A stretch of DNA of 64,000 nt from the NCBI GenBank assembly GCA_022844125.1, contig JALHMI010000002.1:1-64000 (forward strand), in the 5' to 3' direction. The notes under the pieces were generated by a model. That model was not told where the DNA came from. It saw nothing but the letters and a program-made list of their open reading frames with translations, and searched no databases. This document shows positions 7,989 to 17,652 of this stretch, one piece after another. A program made the position numbers and the translations under genes. Position 1 is the first letter of the stretch, and each line of letters begins with the position of its first letter. Origin of the DNA: Pirellulales bacterium. GTDB taxonomy: Bacteria > Planctomycetota > Planctomycetia > Pirellulales > PALSA-1355.

Positions 7989-9314
7989 ATGGCAATGGGT
8001 AAGCTGATTTGCATGCGCTGGCTGGTGGTTGGAATCGCGATCATTTTCTTGTCGCGGGCTGATCGTTCGTCGGCCGTGGAACTCAGCGCCGGCGTTGCCC
8101 ACGTGGACATCACTCCGCCGCTGGAGTTGAACGCCCCGCTCGGTGGATACGGCGAGCGGATGAATCGCCCGGCCGAGGGCGTGCATGACCGGATCTATGC
8201 CAAGGCCCTTGTGCTGTCGGACGGCAAGCAGAAGTTCGCGCTCGTGACGGCCGACATCGTGGGCTTTCCGCCGCCGGTCAAGCCGGCGCTCATCGAGTCG
8301 CTCAAGGCCGAAGGCTGGAGCAAGCAGCAACTCATGCTGCTGGCGAGCCATTCGCACACCAGCATCGAGATGAACGCGATCAACACGGCGAACACGTTTC
8401 AAGTGCCGCAGATCGGTATCTTTAACCAGCGAGTGTATGAATTCCTGATGCCGCGGCTGGCACAAGTGGTGCGCGACGCGGAGAAGTCGCTTGTGCCCGT
8501 GACGATCGGCACCGGCAGCATCGAGCTGGCGGGTTGGAACCGCAATCGGCGCGGCGGCAGCGTCGTCGATTCAGAGCTGACGGTGACGCGAATCGACAAG
8601 CTCGACGGGAAGCCGCTCACCGTGCTGGTGAACTTCACGGCGCATCCGACCTTCATGAACGGTGAGGACATGCTGTTCTCGGGCGATTGGCCGGGGCACT
8701 TGCAGCGAACGCTCGAGTCGCTGATTGGCGAGGGCGTGACGGCGATGTACTACAACGGGGCCGAAGGGGATCAGGCACCGCAGTCCCGACCCGACTCGGG
8801 CGAGAGTCGCTGGGAGCGAGCTGAGCGGTACGGCCGCGACGTAGGTGTGATGGCGTTTCGCGAGTGGGTTAAGGTGAAGACCAGGCGAGACGTGCCTTTT
8901 GCCTATCACCTGGAACTCGTGCCGCTGCCGGAACGCACCTGGCATCCCGACTTCAAGAAGACCGGCGGCGAGGAATACGGCCTCGATGAAAAGCTGCTGA
9001 CCGAGATGCTGCCCAAGTTGTTTCCCGCTGAAGCCGAGCTTGTCTCAGTGCACGTGGGCGAGCTGTTGATCGTGGGAATTCCCGGCGAAATGGCGGCCGA
9101 ACTGGGACTTCAGATCAAGGCCGAAGCAGAGCAGCTTAGCGGGGCGAAACACGCCACGATTGGCGGCCTGGCCGATGCGTGGCTCAGTTACATCCTGCCG
9201 GAGGCCGAGTACACGCGCGGCGGCTACGAGACGAGCGTGAGTTTTTACGGGCCTAAACTGGGCCAGGCGGTGGTGACGGGCGCGGCCAGGGGCCTGTCGA
9301 AGCTAGTGCAGTAA
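7989..9314 (+). CDS. Neutral/alkaline non-lysosomal ceramidase-like hydrolase, exported
   Basis: A 441-residue protein with a signal peptide (residues about 1-28) followed by the ceramidase N-terminal signature: GVAHVDITPP, GGYGERM, VTADIVG and the metal-binding SHSHTS, plus NFTAHPTFM and YYNGAEGDQAP later. Eukaryotic and bacterial ceramidases cleave the amide bond of ceramide. Planctomycete members are many and their substrates unknown, so lipid or amide hydrolysis outside the cytoplasm is as far as the call goes. It lacks the extra C-terminal domain of true ceramidases. The GTCG ATG at 7989 has GGGGAG upstream. Confidence 0.85.
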   Translation: MAMGKLICMRWLVVGIAIIFLSRADRSSAVELSAGVAHVDITPPLELNAPLGGYGERMNRPAEGVHDRIYAKALVLSDGKQKFALVTADIVGFPPPVKPALIESLKAEGWSKQQLMLLASHSHTSIEMNAINTANTFQVPQIGIFNQRVYEFLMPRLAQVVRDAEKSLVPVTIGTGSIELAGWNRNRRGGSVVDSELTVTRIDKLDGKPLTVLVNFTAHPTFMNGEDMLFSGDWPGHLQRTLESLIGEGVTAMYYNGAEGDQAPQSRPDSGESRWERAERYGRDVGVMAFREWVKVKTRRDVPFAYHLELVPLPERTWHPDFKKTGGEEYGLDEKLLTEMLPKLFPAEAELVSVHVGELLIVGIPGEMAAELGLQIKAEAEQLSGAKHATIGGLADAWLSYILPEAEYTRGGYETSVSFYGPKLGQAVVTGAARGLSKLVQ

Positions 9315-9470
9315 TCCGCGTCCGGCGAGCGCCCTTAGTTTGGCGCGGCGCCAGGAGTCTCTTCTAGCGACCATGTCCACCAGTTGCACCGGCCAGCCGA
9401 GGGCGCGCTGCAGACGGAATTGTGCGGCGTTGTAGTCGTCGGTCCAGTTGGCCCTCGACTTCGGCTTCAC
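9303..9470 (-). pseudogene. Possible 55-residue fragment coupled to the response regulator gene
   Basis: A GTG at 9470-9468 overlaps the TGA of the response regulator (GTGA arrangement). The frame then runs 55 codons to a TAG overlapping the 3' end of the ceramidase-like gene. The stretch DYNAAQFRLQRALGWP resembles the end of a TolC-type outer-membrane efflux protein, so this may be a relic rather than a functional peptide. Evidence is thin and chance similarity is possible. Confidence 0.2.
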
Positions 9471-10156
9471 TTGTCGCCCTTCGCCTGGCCGTGACCGCTG
9501 CTAGCGGCCAGAAGTCCGGAGTCGATTGCCAGGCGAGTTAGTTCGGCCCGATTTTGGAGACCGAGCTTGGACATCAAACGTGCTCGATAGGATTCGATCG
9601 TCTTAACGCTCACATCGAGCTTGTCGGCGACGGCTTGATTTGTGTGGCCCTGCGAAACGAGAATCAGCACTTCTCGCTCGCGCTCACTCAATAAATCGAG
9701 CAGAGGGATCTCTCGAGTCCGCAACTCGCCGTGGGTGACTGCAGCGCGACAAGTGTCCGCGGCGAGTTGAGCCTGTGCATAGGTCTTGCCTGTAGCCACG
9801 CAGCGAATTGCCTCCAGCAGTTCGGTATCGGCGGACTTCTTGATCACGTAGCCAAACGCTCCGGCGGCCATCGCCAGGCGAAAGTATGCCAAGTCGTCGT
9901 GCATCGTGAGGACCACGACGCGCGTCCCGGGGCACTCGCGAACCAAGGCACTGATGACCTGCACGCCGGTACCTCCGGGCATGGCCATATCAAGGACGAG
10001 TACGTCGGGCTTGAGCTCGCGCGATTTAGCCAGCGCTTCATCGTGTGCGCCGGCTTCGCCGATCACCTGCATGTCGGATTGCAGGTTGATGAGCAACTTC
10101 AGGCCGCTTCTGAGCACGGCATGATCGTCTGCCAATAGCACACGAATTTTAGGCAC
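9467..10156 (-). CDS. NarL/FixJ-family response regulator
   Basis: A 229-residue DNA-binding response regulator. Residues about 4-120 are a receiver domain with the acidic pair DDH, phospho-acceptor Asp in VLVLDMAMPG, the conserved Thr of VVLTMHD and the Lys of YVIKKSA. Residues about 150-215 are a LuxR-type helix-turn-helix (LSEREREVLILVSQGHTNQ, then KTIESYRARLM). Its start overlaps the kinase stop by 8 bases, so the two form a translationally coupled two-component pair. The signal is unknown. The large surface-protein gene divergent to the kinase is a candidate target by position only. Confidence 0.95.
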   Translation of the reverse strand: MPKIRVLLADDHAVLRSGLKLLINLQSDMQVIGEAGAHDEALAKSRELKPDVLVLDMAMPGGTGVQVISALVRECPGTRVVVLTMHDDLAYFRLAMAAGAFGYVIKKSADTELLEAIRCVATGKTYAQAQLAADTCRAAVTHGELRTREIPLLDLLSEREREVLILVSQGHTNQAVADKLDVSVKTIESYRARLMSKLGLQNRAELTRLAIDSGLLAASSGHGQAKGDK

Positions 10157-11057
10157 CGAATCGCTCCGCGGGAATTATGGGAAAGTGGACTCGAACATGC
10201 GTTCCGGCATGGGGCTTGGAGAAGAATCTGGCCTCACCGCCCAGCAGGCAGGCCCGTTCGTGAATGCTCAACAGTCCAAAAGGGCTGTTCATTTCGTTGG
10301 TTTTGGCGGATGAAGCGATGTCGAATCCGCAGCCGTCGTCTTCGACGTCAATGTAAAAGTTCGTCGTGTCGCAGCTCAGTTTGACCCGCAAGTGCTTGGC
10401 CTGGCCATGCCGAACCGCATTGCTGGCTGCCTCCTGCACGATGCGAAATACCGAAGTCTCAACGTCTTCCCCGAGCCGCGTATTATCTTGGCAGGTTGCA
10501 TCGAGACTAGCGTCGATCTCTTGAGAAGTACTTAGCTCTTGCAGAAAGCGTTCGAGGGCCGGCACCAGCCCTATGTCGTCGAGAATTGCCGGCCGTAGTC
10601 CGCGGGCCAAGCGGCGCACATCGTCGTGCGTCTGGCTACCGATGCGTCGTAGCTCGCGGGCTTGAGCCTGCACCGCAGATTCTGTTGAGGAGTCTTCGAT
10701 GACTCGCAGTCCGACCATCAGGCTGGTCAGCGCCTGACCGAGGCTATCGTGCAGATCGCGTGCGATTCGGCGTCGTTCGTTTTCTTGTGCGGAGAGGACT
10801 TGAGCCAGAAGCCGCCGCCGCGTGGCGGCTAGATTTTGCAGCGGGCGGATAATCAGGAACCAGAGCATCGGTGCCAGCACGATGGTTAGCAGGCAAGCAT
10901 CGATCACGGCACCAAGCGTCACGCTGCCCTCGGAGGGAACAATAAAGGGCAAAACGAACATCACGATCGCCTCGCTCGCGAAAAGCACGAGCAGGACCAC
11001 CAGGAAAACGCGCCGTGGCCGCACCTTGCCGAATTCGAGATTGTTTCGCGTCGGCAT
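10149..11057 (-). CDS. Sensor histidine kinase, NarL-partner (HisKA_3) type
   Basis: A 302-residue kinase from the ATG at 11057, where membrane segments follow directly. The frame upstream of it is Arg/Pro-rich shadow. Two helices (about residues 18-38 and 45-70) anchor it with almost no external sensing loop. The dimerisation/phosphoacceptor motif is RRIARDLHDSLGQALTS, with His in HDSLGQ. The ATPase domain has the N-box region EAASNAVRHGQA and G-box VEDDGCGFDI. With so short a sensor region, the input may come from the membrane itself or from a partner protein. It partners the overlapping response regulator. Confidence 0.93.
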   Translation of the reverse strand: MPTRNNLEFGKVRPRRVFLVVLLVLFASEAIVMFVLPFIVPSEGSVTLGAVIDACLLTIVLAPMLWFLIIRPLQNLAATRRRLLAQVLSAQENERRRIARDLHDSLGQALTSLMVGLRVIEDSSTESAVQAQARELRRIGSQTHDDVRRLARGLRPAILDDIGLVPALERFLQELSTSQEIDASLDATCQDNTRLGEDVETSVFRIVQEAASNAVRHGQAKHLRVKLSCDTTNFYIDVEDDGCGFDIASSAKTNEMNSPFGLLSIHERACLLGGEARFFSKPHAGTHVRVHFPIIPAERFGA

Positions 11058-11155
11058 GGGCGAACTTATGTGTCGCGACTGGATGAGGATGGATGGCAAC
11101 CAGTCTACCAGAGGCCGGGGAGTCCTCCATTCCCCTTCGCTGGCGGGCGAACCGT

Positions 11156-11183
11156 GCCGGGGAAACCCCGGCAAGCGTTTTTT
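11156..11183 (+). other. GC-rich hairpin with T-tract upstream of the surface-protein gene
   Basis: Arms GCCGGGG and CCCCGGC flank an AAA loop, and AAGCG then six T follow. The shape is that of an intrinsic terminator on the plus strand, yet no plus-strand gene ends nearby. It could terminate stray transcription entering the divergent region or act as a 5' leader element for the gene at 11322. Confidence 0.4.
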
Positions 11184-11321
11184 CGGATGTAGGTATACCC
11201 CGGCATCTTCGCAGCCTGAATTTTCCTAGGCTGACGTTGTTGACGCTCCATGAGTTCCGTCGGTGTCCGGAAGTGGAACCGTCCATCTCTCAAAATGCCC
11301 CGGCAGCGGAAGGAAGCGAAC

Positions 11322-14300
11322 ATGAGCTCCAGGACTTCTGGTTATGGTTGGACAACAGATCAGAAATCACGGCGTCGGACCAATAAACGTCAGACGGGGC
11401 GCGCGCGGCGACAAAGATCTCTTGCGAGGGAAGTGTTGGAAGGGCGGATTGTGCTAGCGGCGTTGGTCGCCGACGTGCTCTCGGGAACGGCGGACACAGC
11501 GGTCGTGGGCACTGTCTACGAAGATCTGAACTCTAATGGCATCAGAGACAACGGCGAGGACGGCATCGCCGGCTGGAGAGTGTACCTGGATCTGGACAAT
11601 AGCGGCACGCGGAACACCGATGCCGTCGGCACCCTGGAGCCTTCAGCAAACACGAATGGTGACGGCGACTTCGTCATCGATCACTTGATTGCCGGAAACT
11701 ACCGGGTGGCCGAAGTAGTGCCTGCGGGATGGACGCCGACCTCTCCCGTCTCTCAAGACGTGACGGTCGTGCAAAGCCATGACACGCGCGTCAACTTCTT
11801 CAATTTCAGTGGCGGCGAGATCGTCGGGACCGTCTGGAACGATTTGAGCATTCCGCCGGATGGCATTCGCGACGGCAGCCCTGGCGCCTATACCGACCCA
11901 GGATTGGCGAATTGGACAGTATTTCTCGATCTCAACGACAATCGGGCATTTGATGCCGACGAGCCCTCGACGCTAACGAATGCCGACGGCAGCTATTCTT
12001 TTTCCAATCTGCCGCCTGGCGACTACGAGGTGACGGAAGTATTGCCAGCCGGCTGGGACGTGTCACCGACATTTGACATCCGGCAAACGGCGGGAGTCGT
12101 TGCGCGGCAACAGGTCGTGCAAGACTTTGCGAACTTCAGCACGTCAAACGGTTCGATCCAGGGCACGATCTGGAATGATCTCAATGCCGATGGAATCCGC
12201 GACGCGGATCCTTCGACTGGTGACTATACGGAACCGGGCCTTGGAGGCTGGACCGTGTACTTGGATTTGAACAACAACCTCGTGGCGGACGCTGGTGAGC
12301 CCACATCGCTGACGGATGCAAATGGTGACTATGCGTTTATCAGCCTGGCAGCCGGTGACTATGAAGTGACGGAGGTCTTGCCGAGCGGCTGGAATGTCTC
12401 GCCGACCTACGATGTCAGGCAGACCGTGGCGGTGTACGGCGGCACAGCTTCGACGGCTGGGGACTTTGCAAACTTCACAGTACAAAATGGTTCCATTCGC
12501 GGGGTCGCCTGGAATGACGTCAATCGTAATGGCGTGCGCGATATCAACGGGCTGACGGGCGAGTTTCTCGATCCCGCACTTGCCAATTGGACCATATTCC
12601 TGGACCTGAACCGCGACCGCATCATGGAAGCCGGCGAACCAACGACTCTGACCGATGCCGCTGGCGGCTATACGTTCACCGACTTACAGATCGGTGACTA
12701 CGAAGTTCAGGAGATCCTGCCGAGTGGCTGGGAAGCTTCCACGACGTTTAGCGACAGCCAAACGGTGACCGTCTTTTCGGGAGTCGAATCGGTCGCACGC
12801 GACTTCGCAAACTTCGACGTGGCAGCGTCCGTTCCCGGTTCGGTGCGCGGCGTGGTTTGGAATGACATCAACGGCAACGGACTTCGCGAGGCAAGTGACG
12901 CCGGTCTCTCGGGCTGGACCGTATTCATCGATCAGAATGCTGATGGCGTACTTGGCGCGGGCGAGCCAGAAGCCACGTCCGGTGCGGATGGCGCCTACAC
13001 AATCTCTGGGGTTGCGACGGGATCGGTAAGTATCTACTTGCAGCCCACCGTGGGGTGGCGGGCAACGGCACCGGTGACGAGTTCTCGAGCGATTGCGCTC
13101 AAGAGTGGCGAGACCAAATTGGGCTTGGACTTCGGCGTGGTTGCACTGAAGGACTCATCGATCTCGGGCGTTGTATTCGCAGATAGGAACAAGGATGGCA
13201 TTCGTACCGCAGGTGAACGCGGGTTGGCGGGCATCAGCGTTTATCTGGATCTCAACGACAATTCAATGTTCGACGCGGGAGAGCCCGAAACCCAGACGTC
13301 GGCAGATTTATACTACACCCCGTCGGTCGACGAGGCCGGCGCCTACCGGTTCACGCATCTTGCACAAGGCACTTTCGCAGTACGAGCCATTTTTCCCGCC
13401 GTTCTGGATGCGACGCCCGTTGGTGAACGCAAACACGTCGTTACGATTGGACAGACGGAAGATCGAACAGGTGTCGATTTCGCGGCAGTGTTCCGCCCAA
13501 ATGAGATCCATGGCACGCTGTACGACGATGCGAACGGAAGTCACGTGCGGGATCCCGGCGAAGCCGGGATTGGCGGCACGACGATCTTCGTCGACCTGAA
13601 TCGCAACAACAGTCTGGATTCCGGCGAGCCAACGACCGTCACGCTGCCAGATGGCTCGTATGCTTTCACCGACCTGTCTCCCGGCGCCTACGTGATTCGC
13701 GAGATCGTTTCACCCGGACATACACAGATATCTCCCACCACGGTGGGTGGAATTCTCTGGCCGAGCGGAGTCAGCAATGCTGCCGTCGGTATCGTTAGTC
13801 CGATCGAAATTACTACCGCTTTGGCTGTGGGAGAATCGCATCACCAATCAGTAAGCATCACGCTGCCAACGACGGGAGCATTGACCAACCTGGTCGATGT
13901 GTTTCTGTTGTTTGACGACACGGGAAGCTTCGTCAACAACAGTCCCATCGTGCGGGCGGCCTTCCCGGATATCATTTCACAGTTGCAGGCGTCACTGACG
14001 GGAATCGATTTAGGATTTGGAGTTGGACGCTTTGAAGAGTATGCCAATTTCGCGTCGGAATACTCGACTGGGCGGCCATTCGTACTGAATCAGCCAATCG
14101 TTGCCGCCAGCACCTCAGGATACATGACCGCGATCCAAGCGGCACTCAATCGGACTACGCCCGGCTATGGCGGCGATGAGCCAGAGACCGACATTGAGGC
14201 CTTGTACCAATTGGTGACGGGCCTCGGCTTTGACGGTAACAACAACGGGTCGGTGCTGGACAGCGGCCCGGCGGGACTCGCCACGACGCAAATCAGCCCG

Positions 14301-16082
14301 GGCGGCAGCGGTGACGTCCCGTCGTTCGCATCGTTCACGGCCGATGCAGCCAATTCAGTCATGCTTGCGGATGGCAGTCTCGGCGGCGGCGGTTTTCGTG
14401 CCGGCGCACTTCCGATCGTGCTCCTGGCGACCGACACCGGATTTGCCTATCAGCCGATGGGTGAAACTTCCGTAGTAGGGATCGGTGGACTGACGCTGCC
14501 GATCGCATCGTTGACGCAAACCTCGCGGGCAACGACCCCGTTTAATTCGGGCGCCGGGCTTCAAGAAACGATCACTGGGCTCAATGCACTCGGCGCGTTG
14601 GTCATTGGGCTTGGAACGAACAGTCAATCAATGCTCGATCCGCGACAAGGACTGGAGTCCATTTCAAAGCTGACGGGCGCGACAAATCAATCCACGGCCA
14701 CCATCGCCAACGGAACGGCCGACCCGATTGCACCGGGAGATCCGCTCTACTTTCAGATTGCGTCCGGGTTCAGCACTAGTGTCGCCAACGGAATCGTCAG
14801 CGCGATCCAAAACGCGGTGACCAATGTTGCCATGAACATTACCGTTCAGGCGTCTGATCCACGCGTCCAGATTATCAACCATTCCGGCGTGATAAACGGC
14901 GTGGGAGCGGGGTCCAGGGCGACGTTTAATATCGAGTTTGTTGGGGACGGTATTCCCCGCCGCTTTGACTTGCAGTTTGTGCGAGCAGGCACGAACGTGG
15001 TTTTGGGGTCGATTCCAGTCGTGATCGGCACGCCGATTCCTGGGGATGGGTATGGGTTTGAAGACCTTGACGAAGGAGAGATCTGCGACAGTGTCGACTT
15101 TGGCAACTCGATCGACAGTGTCACCACAGTCATCGCGCGTCACATCTTCTACAACCAGTCGAAGTTTGACGGCAACAGTTCGGACATCAACGCCTCCGAC
15201 GATGCGGCAATTGCCACCGACAAGGTTGCCCTGCAGTTCAGCGGCACAACGACGGCTCCGCTCTCCGCATTCACCAGCTACAGCCGCGGTATCAACGGCG
15301 TCATGGTGGATCTTGCCGATGCGGCGGGCACGCTCTCCTTGGCAGACTTCACGTTCAAGGTCGGCACGAGCAGCACCGTCAGTGGCTGGGCCAACGCTCC
15401 GTCTCCAAGCGGCTTCTCGGTCCGAGCGGGCGCGGGTGTGGGTGGCGCCGACCGCGTCGAGATCATCTGGGCCAACAATGCCATTCAAAACTCCTGGCTG
15501 CAGGTGATCGTCGAAGGTAACGACTCGCTTGGCGGCAACAACACTAACACGGGATTGGCCACCAGCGACGTGTTCTTCTTCGGGAACAAGATTGGCGATA
15601 CCTTTATCAGTTCGCCGACGACGATCGTCAGCACCGCCGCTGCCGATGCGCTGGCCGCCCGGAACAATCCGGGCATCCTCCAGCCGATTACCAATGTTTA
15701 CGACTTCGATCGTAACCAGACGGTAAGTGCCGGTGACGAACTCGCCGCCCGTAACAATGGCGGCTTCTTGACTCGTAACCTGGAGTGGACGGCAACGGCC
15801 GGGCCCCTGGTGGCCGAAGGTGGCAATGACTTGGGTTCCGCCATGGCATCGGCCCTGGCGATGTCGTCAGGCGGCCGCGTCGAGCAACGCGTCCCGCCTT
15901 TTGTCATCCCCGATCGCCACCGAATCGCTGCACGACATAATCGCCAGATCGACGAGTATTTCCGCGAGACGATGGTCGAGCATGCACCAAGTACACGCAA
16001 AACGAACTCAAACTCGAGTCCGATCGCGGCGGCATTCGACATTGACGACGAGTTGCTTGAAGACCTGATTGCGGCCCGTTAG
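11322..16082 (+). CDS. Giant planctomycete surface protein: seven SdrD-like B repeats, VWA-like domain, dockerin-like C-terminal module
   Basis: A 1586-residue secreted protein. A basic N-terminus carries the planctomycete sorting motif LEGRIVLAAL (about residues 41-50). Seven SdrD B-type repeats begin near residues 60, 166, 278, 391, 506, 612 and 727, each with WNDxNxxGxRD-like calcium loops and a DYEVTEVLPxGW-type end. Residues about 855-1120 look like a von Willebrand A fold with metal-site motif LLFDDTGS. Residues about 1270-1485 are the planctomycete module starting HIFYNQSKFDG, with two dockerin-like calcium loops (TAAADALAARNN, DFDRNQTVSAGDELAARNN). A variable tail of about 85 residues ends it. 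The ATG at 11322 follows GGAAGG. A role in adhesion or cell-surface assembly is inferred. Confidence 0.85.
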   Translation: MSSRTSGYGWTTDQKSRRRTNKRQTGRARRQRSLAREVLEGRIVLAALVADVLSGTADTAVVGTVYEDLNSNGIRDNGEDGIAGWRVYLDLDNSGTRNTDAVGTLEPSANTNGDGDFVIDHLIAGNYRVAEVVPAGWTPTSPVSQDVTVVQSHDTRVNFFNFSGGEIVGTVWNDLSIPPDGIRDGSPGAYTDPGLANWTVFLDLNDNRAFDADEPSTLTNADGSYSFSNLPPGDYEVTEVLPAGWDVSPTFDIRQTAGVVARQQVVQDFANFSTSNGSIQGTIWNDLNADGIRDADPSTGDYTEPGLGGWTVYLDLNNNLVADAGEPTSLTDANGDYAFISLAAGDYEVTEVLPSGWNVSPTYDVRQTVAVYGGTASTAGDFANFTVQNGSIRGVAWNDVNRNGVRDINGLTGEFLDPALANWTIFLDLNRDRIMEAGEPTTLTDAAGGYTFTDLQIGDYEVQEILPSGWEASTTFSDSQTVTVFSGVESVARDFANFDVAASVPGSVRGVVWNDINGNGLREASDAGLSGWTVFIDQNADGVLGAGEPEATSGADGAYTISGVATGSVSIYLQPTVGWRATAPVTSSRAIALKSGETKLGLDFGVVALKDSSISGVVFADRNKDGIRTAGERGLAGISVYLDLNDNSMFDAGEPETQTSADLYYTPSVDEAGAYRFTHLAQGTFAVRAIFPAVLDATPVGERKHVVTIGQTEDRTGVDFAAVFRPNEIHGTLYDDANGSHVRDPGEAGIGGTTIFVDLNRNNSLDSGEPTTVTLPDGSYAFTDLSPGAYVIREIVSPGHTQISPTTVGGILWPSGVSNAAVGIVSPIEITTALAVGESHHQSVSITLPTTGALTNLVDVFLLFDDTGSFVNNSPIVRAAFPDIISQLQASLTGIDLGFGVGRFEEYANFASEYSTGRPFVLNQPIVAASTSGYMTAIQAALNRTTPGYGGDEPETDIEALYQLVTGLGFDGNNNGSVLDSGPAGLATTQISPGGSGDVPSFASFTADAANSVMLADGSLGGGGFRAGALPIVLLATDTGFAYQPMGETSVVGIGGLTLPIASLTQTSRATTPFNSGAGLQETITGLNALGALVIGLGTNSQSMLDPRQGLESISKLTGATNQSTATIANGTADPIAPGDPLYFQIASGFSTSVANGIVSAIQNAVTNVAMNITVQASDPRVQIINHSGVINGVGAGSRATFNIEFVGDGIPRRFDLQFVRAGTNVVLGSIPVVIGTPIPGDGYGFEDLDEGEICDSVDFGNSIDSVTTVIARHIFYNQSKFDGNSSDINASDDAAIATDKVALQFSGTTTAPLSAFTSYSRGINGVMVDLADAAGTLSLADFTFKVGTSSTVSGWANAPSPSGFSVRAGAGVGGADRVEIIWANNAIQNSWLQVIVEGNDSLGGNNTNTGLATSDVFFFGNKIGDTFISSPTTIVSTAAADALAARNNPGILQPITNVYDFDRNQTVSAGDELAARNNGGFLTRNLEWTATAGPLVAEGGNDLGSAMASALAMSSGGRVEQRVPPFVIPDRHRIAARHNRQIDEYFRETMVEHAPSTRKTNSNSSPIAAAFDIDDELLEDLIAAR

Positions 16083-16206
16083 TCGATCGAGATGAATCCG
16101 AAGCAGTTGGGAGCCGTTTCGGGTGGCGGCGAATCGCAGAGCGAATCGGCAAACGCCGCTTCTGCCGAGAAAAGCGTTACCGTGCTTTTCCCGGCGATCA
16201 GCGAGG

Positions 16207-16293
16207 CGGATGGGGAGGGATTCGAACCCCCGGTACGGTTTCCCGTACAGCGGTTTTCAAGACCGCCGCATTAGACCACTCTGCCACCCATCC
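16207..16293 (-). tRNA. tRNA-Ser(UGA)
   Basis: An 87-base tRNA read on the minus strand. The acceptor stem is GGATGGG/CCCATCC with discriminator G. The anticodon stem-loop is GCGGT CTTGAAA ACCGC, giving anticodon TGA. A long variable arm (GTACGG...CCGTAC) is typical of class II serine tRNAs, and the T-arm is GGGGG TTCGAAT CCCTC. No CCA is encoded. Start and end are set by the acceptor pairing. Confidence 0.96.
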
Positions 16294-16459
16294 GAGATGC
16301 CGGCGGAAGCCCGCCTCAGCAGGCTCTTTCGCCGCGCGGATTCGCCGCTTTCAAGTCTAGCAGCGCGGCGGATGGGAACAAGGCGGAACGAGGGCTCATC
16401 GGCACGCGGCGTGCACGGAAGGCTTTCCAGGAGGAATTCGACTGGGGAGGCAGTTCGTA

Positions 16460-16888
16460 ATGAGTACCAAGATTCTGCTGGGTTTGCTGCTTGGTCCGTG
16501 GGGGTGTATTCAGTTCAGCGCGGGGTCCGACGCGGCTGAGTATGTCTTCCGCGGAACCTGGCAAACCGTGAACCGCCCGCTCGACGGCGAAATGTCGTGC
16601 ATTGTGACCCCGACGGCCAGGCATGCGTGGCAGGGAAGGTTTTACGGAATTTGGCAAGGCGTCGAGTTCGACTACATCGTGAATTTCACCGGACCGCCGA
16701 AGGATCTGAAGGGGTCGGCGATTATCGATGGCGCAAGTTACGAGTGGCGTGCCTGGATCACACGCGACGCGATGAGAGCCAATTTCGCAGGGAGCCGTTA
16801 CGAGGGCTCGTTTGATCTCAAGCGAATCAGTTCTCTGGAAATTGCTCGCAAGGCGACGATACCGAAGACGACCGCAGCTTCGCCTTAG
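16460..16888 (+). CDS. Small secreted protein of unknown function
   Basis: A 142-residue product with a signal peptide (MSTKILLGLLLGPWGCIQFS; a Cys lies within it but without a clear lipobox). The mature part is mostly beta strand with many Trp and Tyr (GTWQTVNRPLDG, GRFYGIWQGVEFDYIVNF) and may form a small beta-barrel or sandwich. GGAGGAATT and GGGGAGG lie upstream. No family was recognised. It starts after tRNA-Ser, in the opposite direction. Confidence 0.6.
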   Translation: MSTKILLGLLLGPWGCIQFSAGSDAAEYVFRGTWQTVNRPLDGEMSCIVTPTARHAWQGRFYGIWQGVEFDYIVNFTGPPKDLKGSAIIDGASYEWRAWITRDAMRANFAGSRYEGSFDLKRISSLEIARKATIPKTTAASP

Positions 16889-16947
16889 GATGCACGCGTT
16901 GTCAGAAAACCCTCACTAACTCCAACGCAGTCATTGACGACGTAAGC

Positions 16948-17547
16948 TCACAGAACGAGCGAGCCGGACTGGCCGTGAGGCTGGTGATCTTGCGGCGCTG
17001 TCAATTTAGGGGCGGGAGCAAGTTGCGGTTTTCGACCGAGGATCGAAGCGATTGGCAAGGAAAGGGCGAGCGAGGCGTACACGGCGAACATCGATAGCGG
17101 CGAAAGCCTTTTCTCGAAACCGGGCGTGAGCCGGCGGGGGACGACGTAGTAGTCGGTCACGTAAGCCAGGGCCGAAGTGGCGATGCCGCCGATGATCGCC
17201 GCTCGGTTACTGCCCCGGCGTGCGCGACCGCCGAACGCGGCTTCGTATACGCCGGCCCACGAGGTAATGGCCAAGGTGTTCAGGGCGATTCCGGCACCCG
17301 TATGCTTGAGGGAAACTTCGTCCTCGCGAGCAGCCGAGTCGCCCCAGAGGATATGACTGACCGCGTTTAGCGGCGCCACGGCGTTTCGCTCCTCAGCCTC
17401 GCCACACAGCGTAACGACCGCGGTGGTCGCTGCGCTGGCAGGTACCGCGGTGGCCAGGGTATGCACCAGCCAGGTCGTAACTTGCTCGGAGAGCGTTGGC
17501 GTTGGGGGGCCAGATTTGCGCGTCATCGAGGATTTCCGGTCGGGCAT
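16948..17547 (-). CDS. Conserved membrane protein of unknown function
   Basis: A 199-residue protein with about four hydrophobic segments. Central motifs HILWGDSAAREDEVSLKHTG and VPRRLTPGFEKRLS are familiar to me from unnamed membrane proteins of several bacterial phyla, but I know no function. GAGGTGCG precedes the ATG at 17547. The C-terminus is a soluble Pro/Gln/His-rich tail. The converging neighbour is the small secreted protein. Confidence 0.6.
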   Translation of the reverse strand: MPDRKSSMTRKSGPPTPTLSEQVTTWLVHTLATAVPASAATTAVVTLCGEAEERNAVAPLNAVSHILWGDSAAREDEVSLKHTGAGIALNTLAITSWAGVYEAAFGGRARRGSNRAAIIGGIATSALAYVTDYYVVPRRLTPGFEKRLSPLSMFAVYASLALSLPIASILGRKPQLAPAPKLTAPQDHQPHGQSGSLVL

Positions 17548-17652
17548 GGTCGCACCTCGTCATTGAGAGACCTGGGGAAGCAATATGGTCGGCCAACGGC
17601 CGCCACGCTTGCCGAATCCCTCGCCGATGCATCCGGCGTGCCAAACTCGCCC

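Noticed and set aside
6556-7995. 479-codon minus-strand frame opposite the M19 dipeptidase
   Set aside because: The plus-strand enzyme has intact metal motifs; the antisense frame is Arg/His-rich and featureless.
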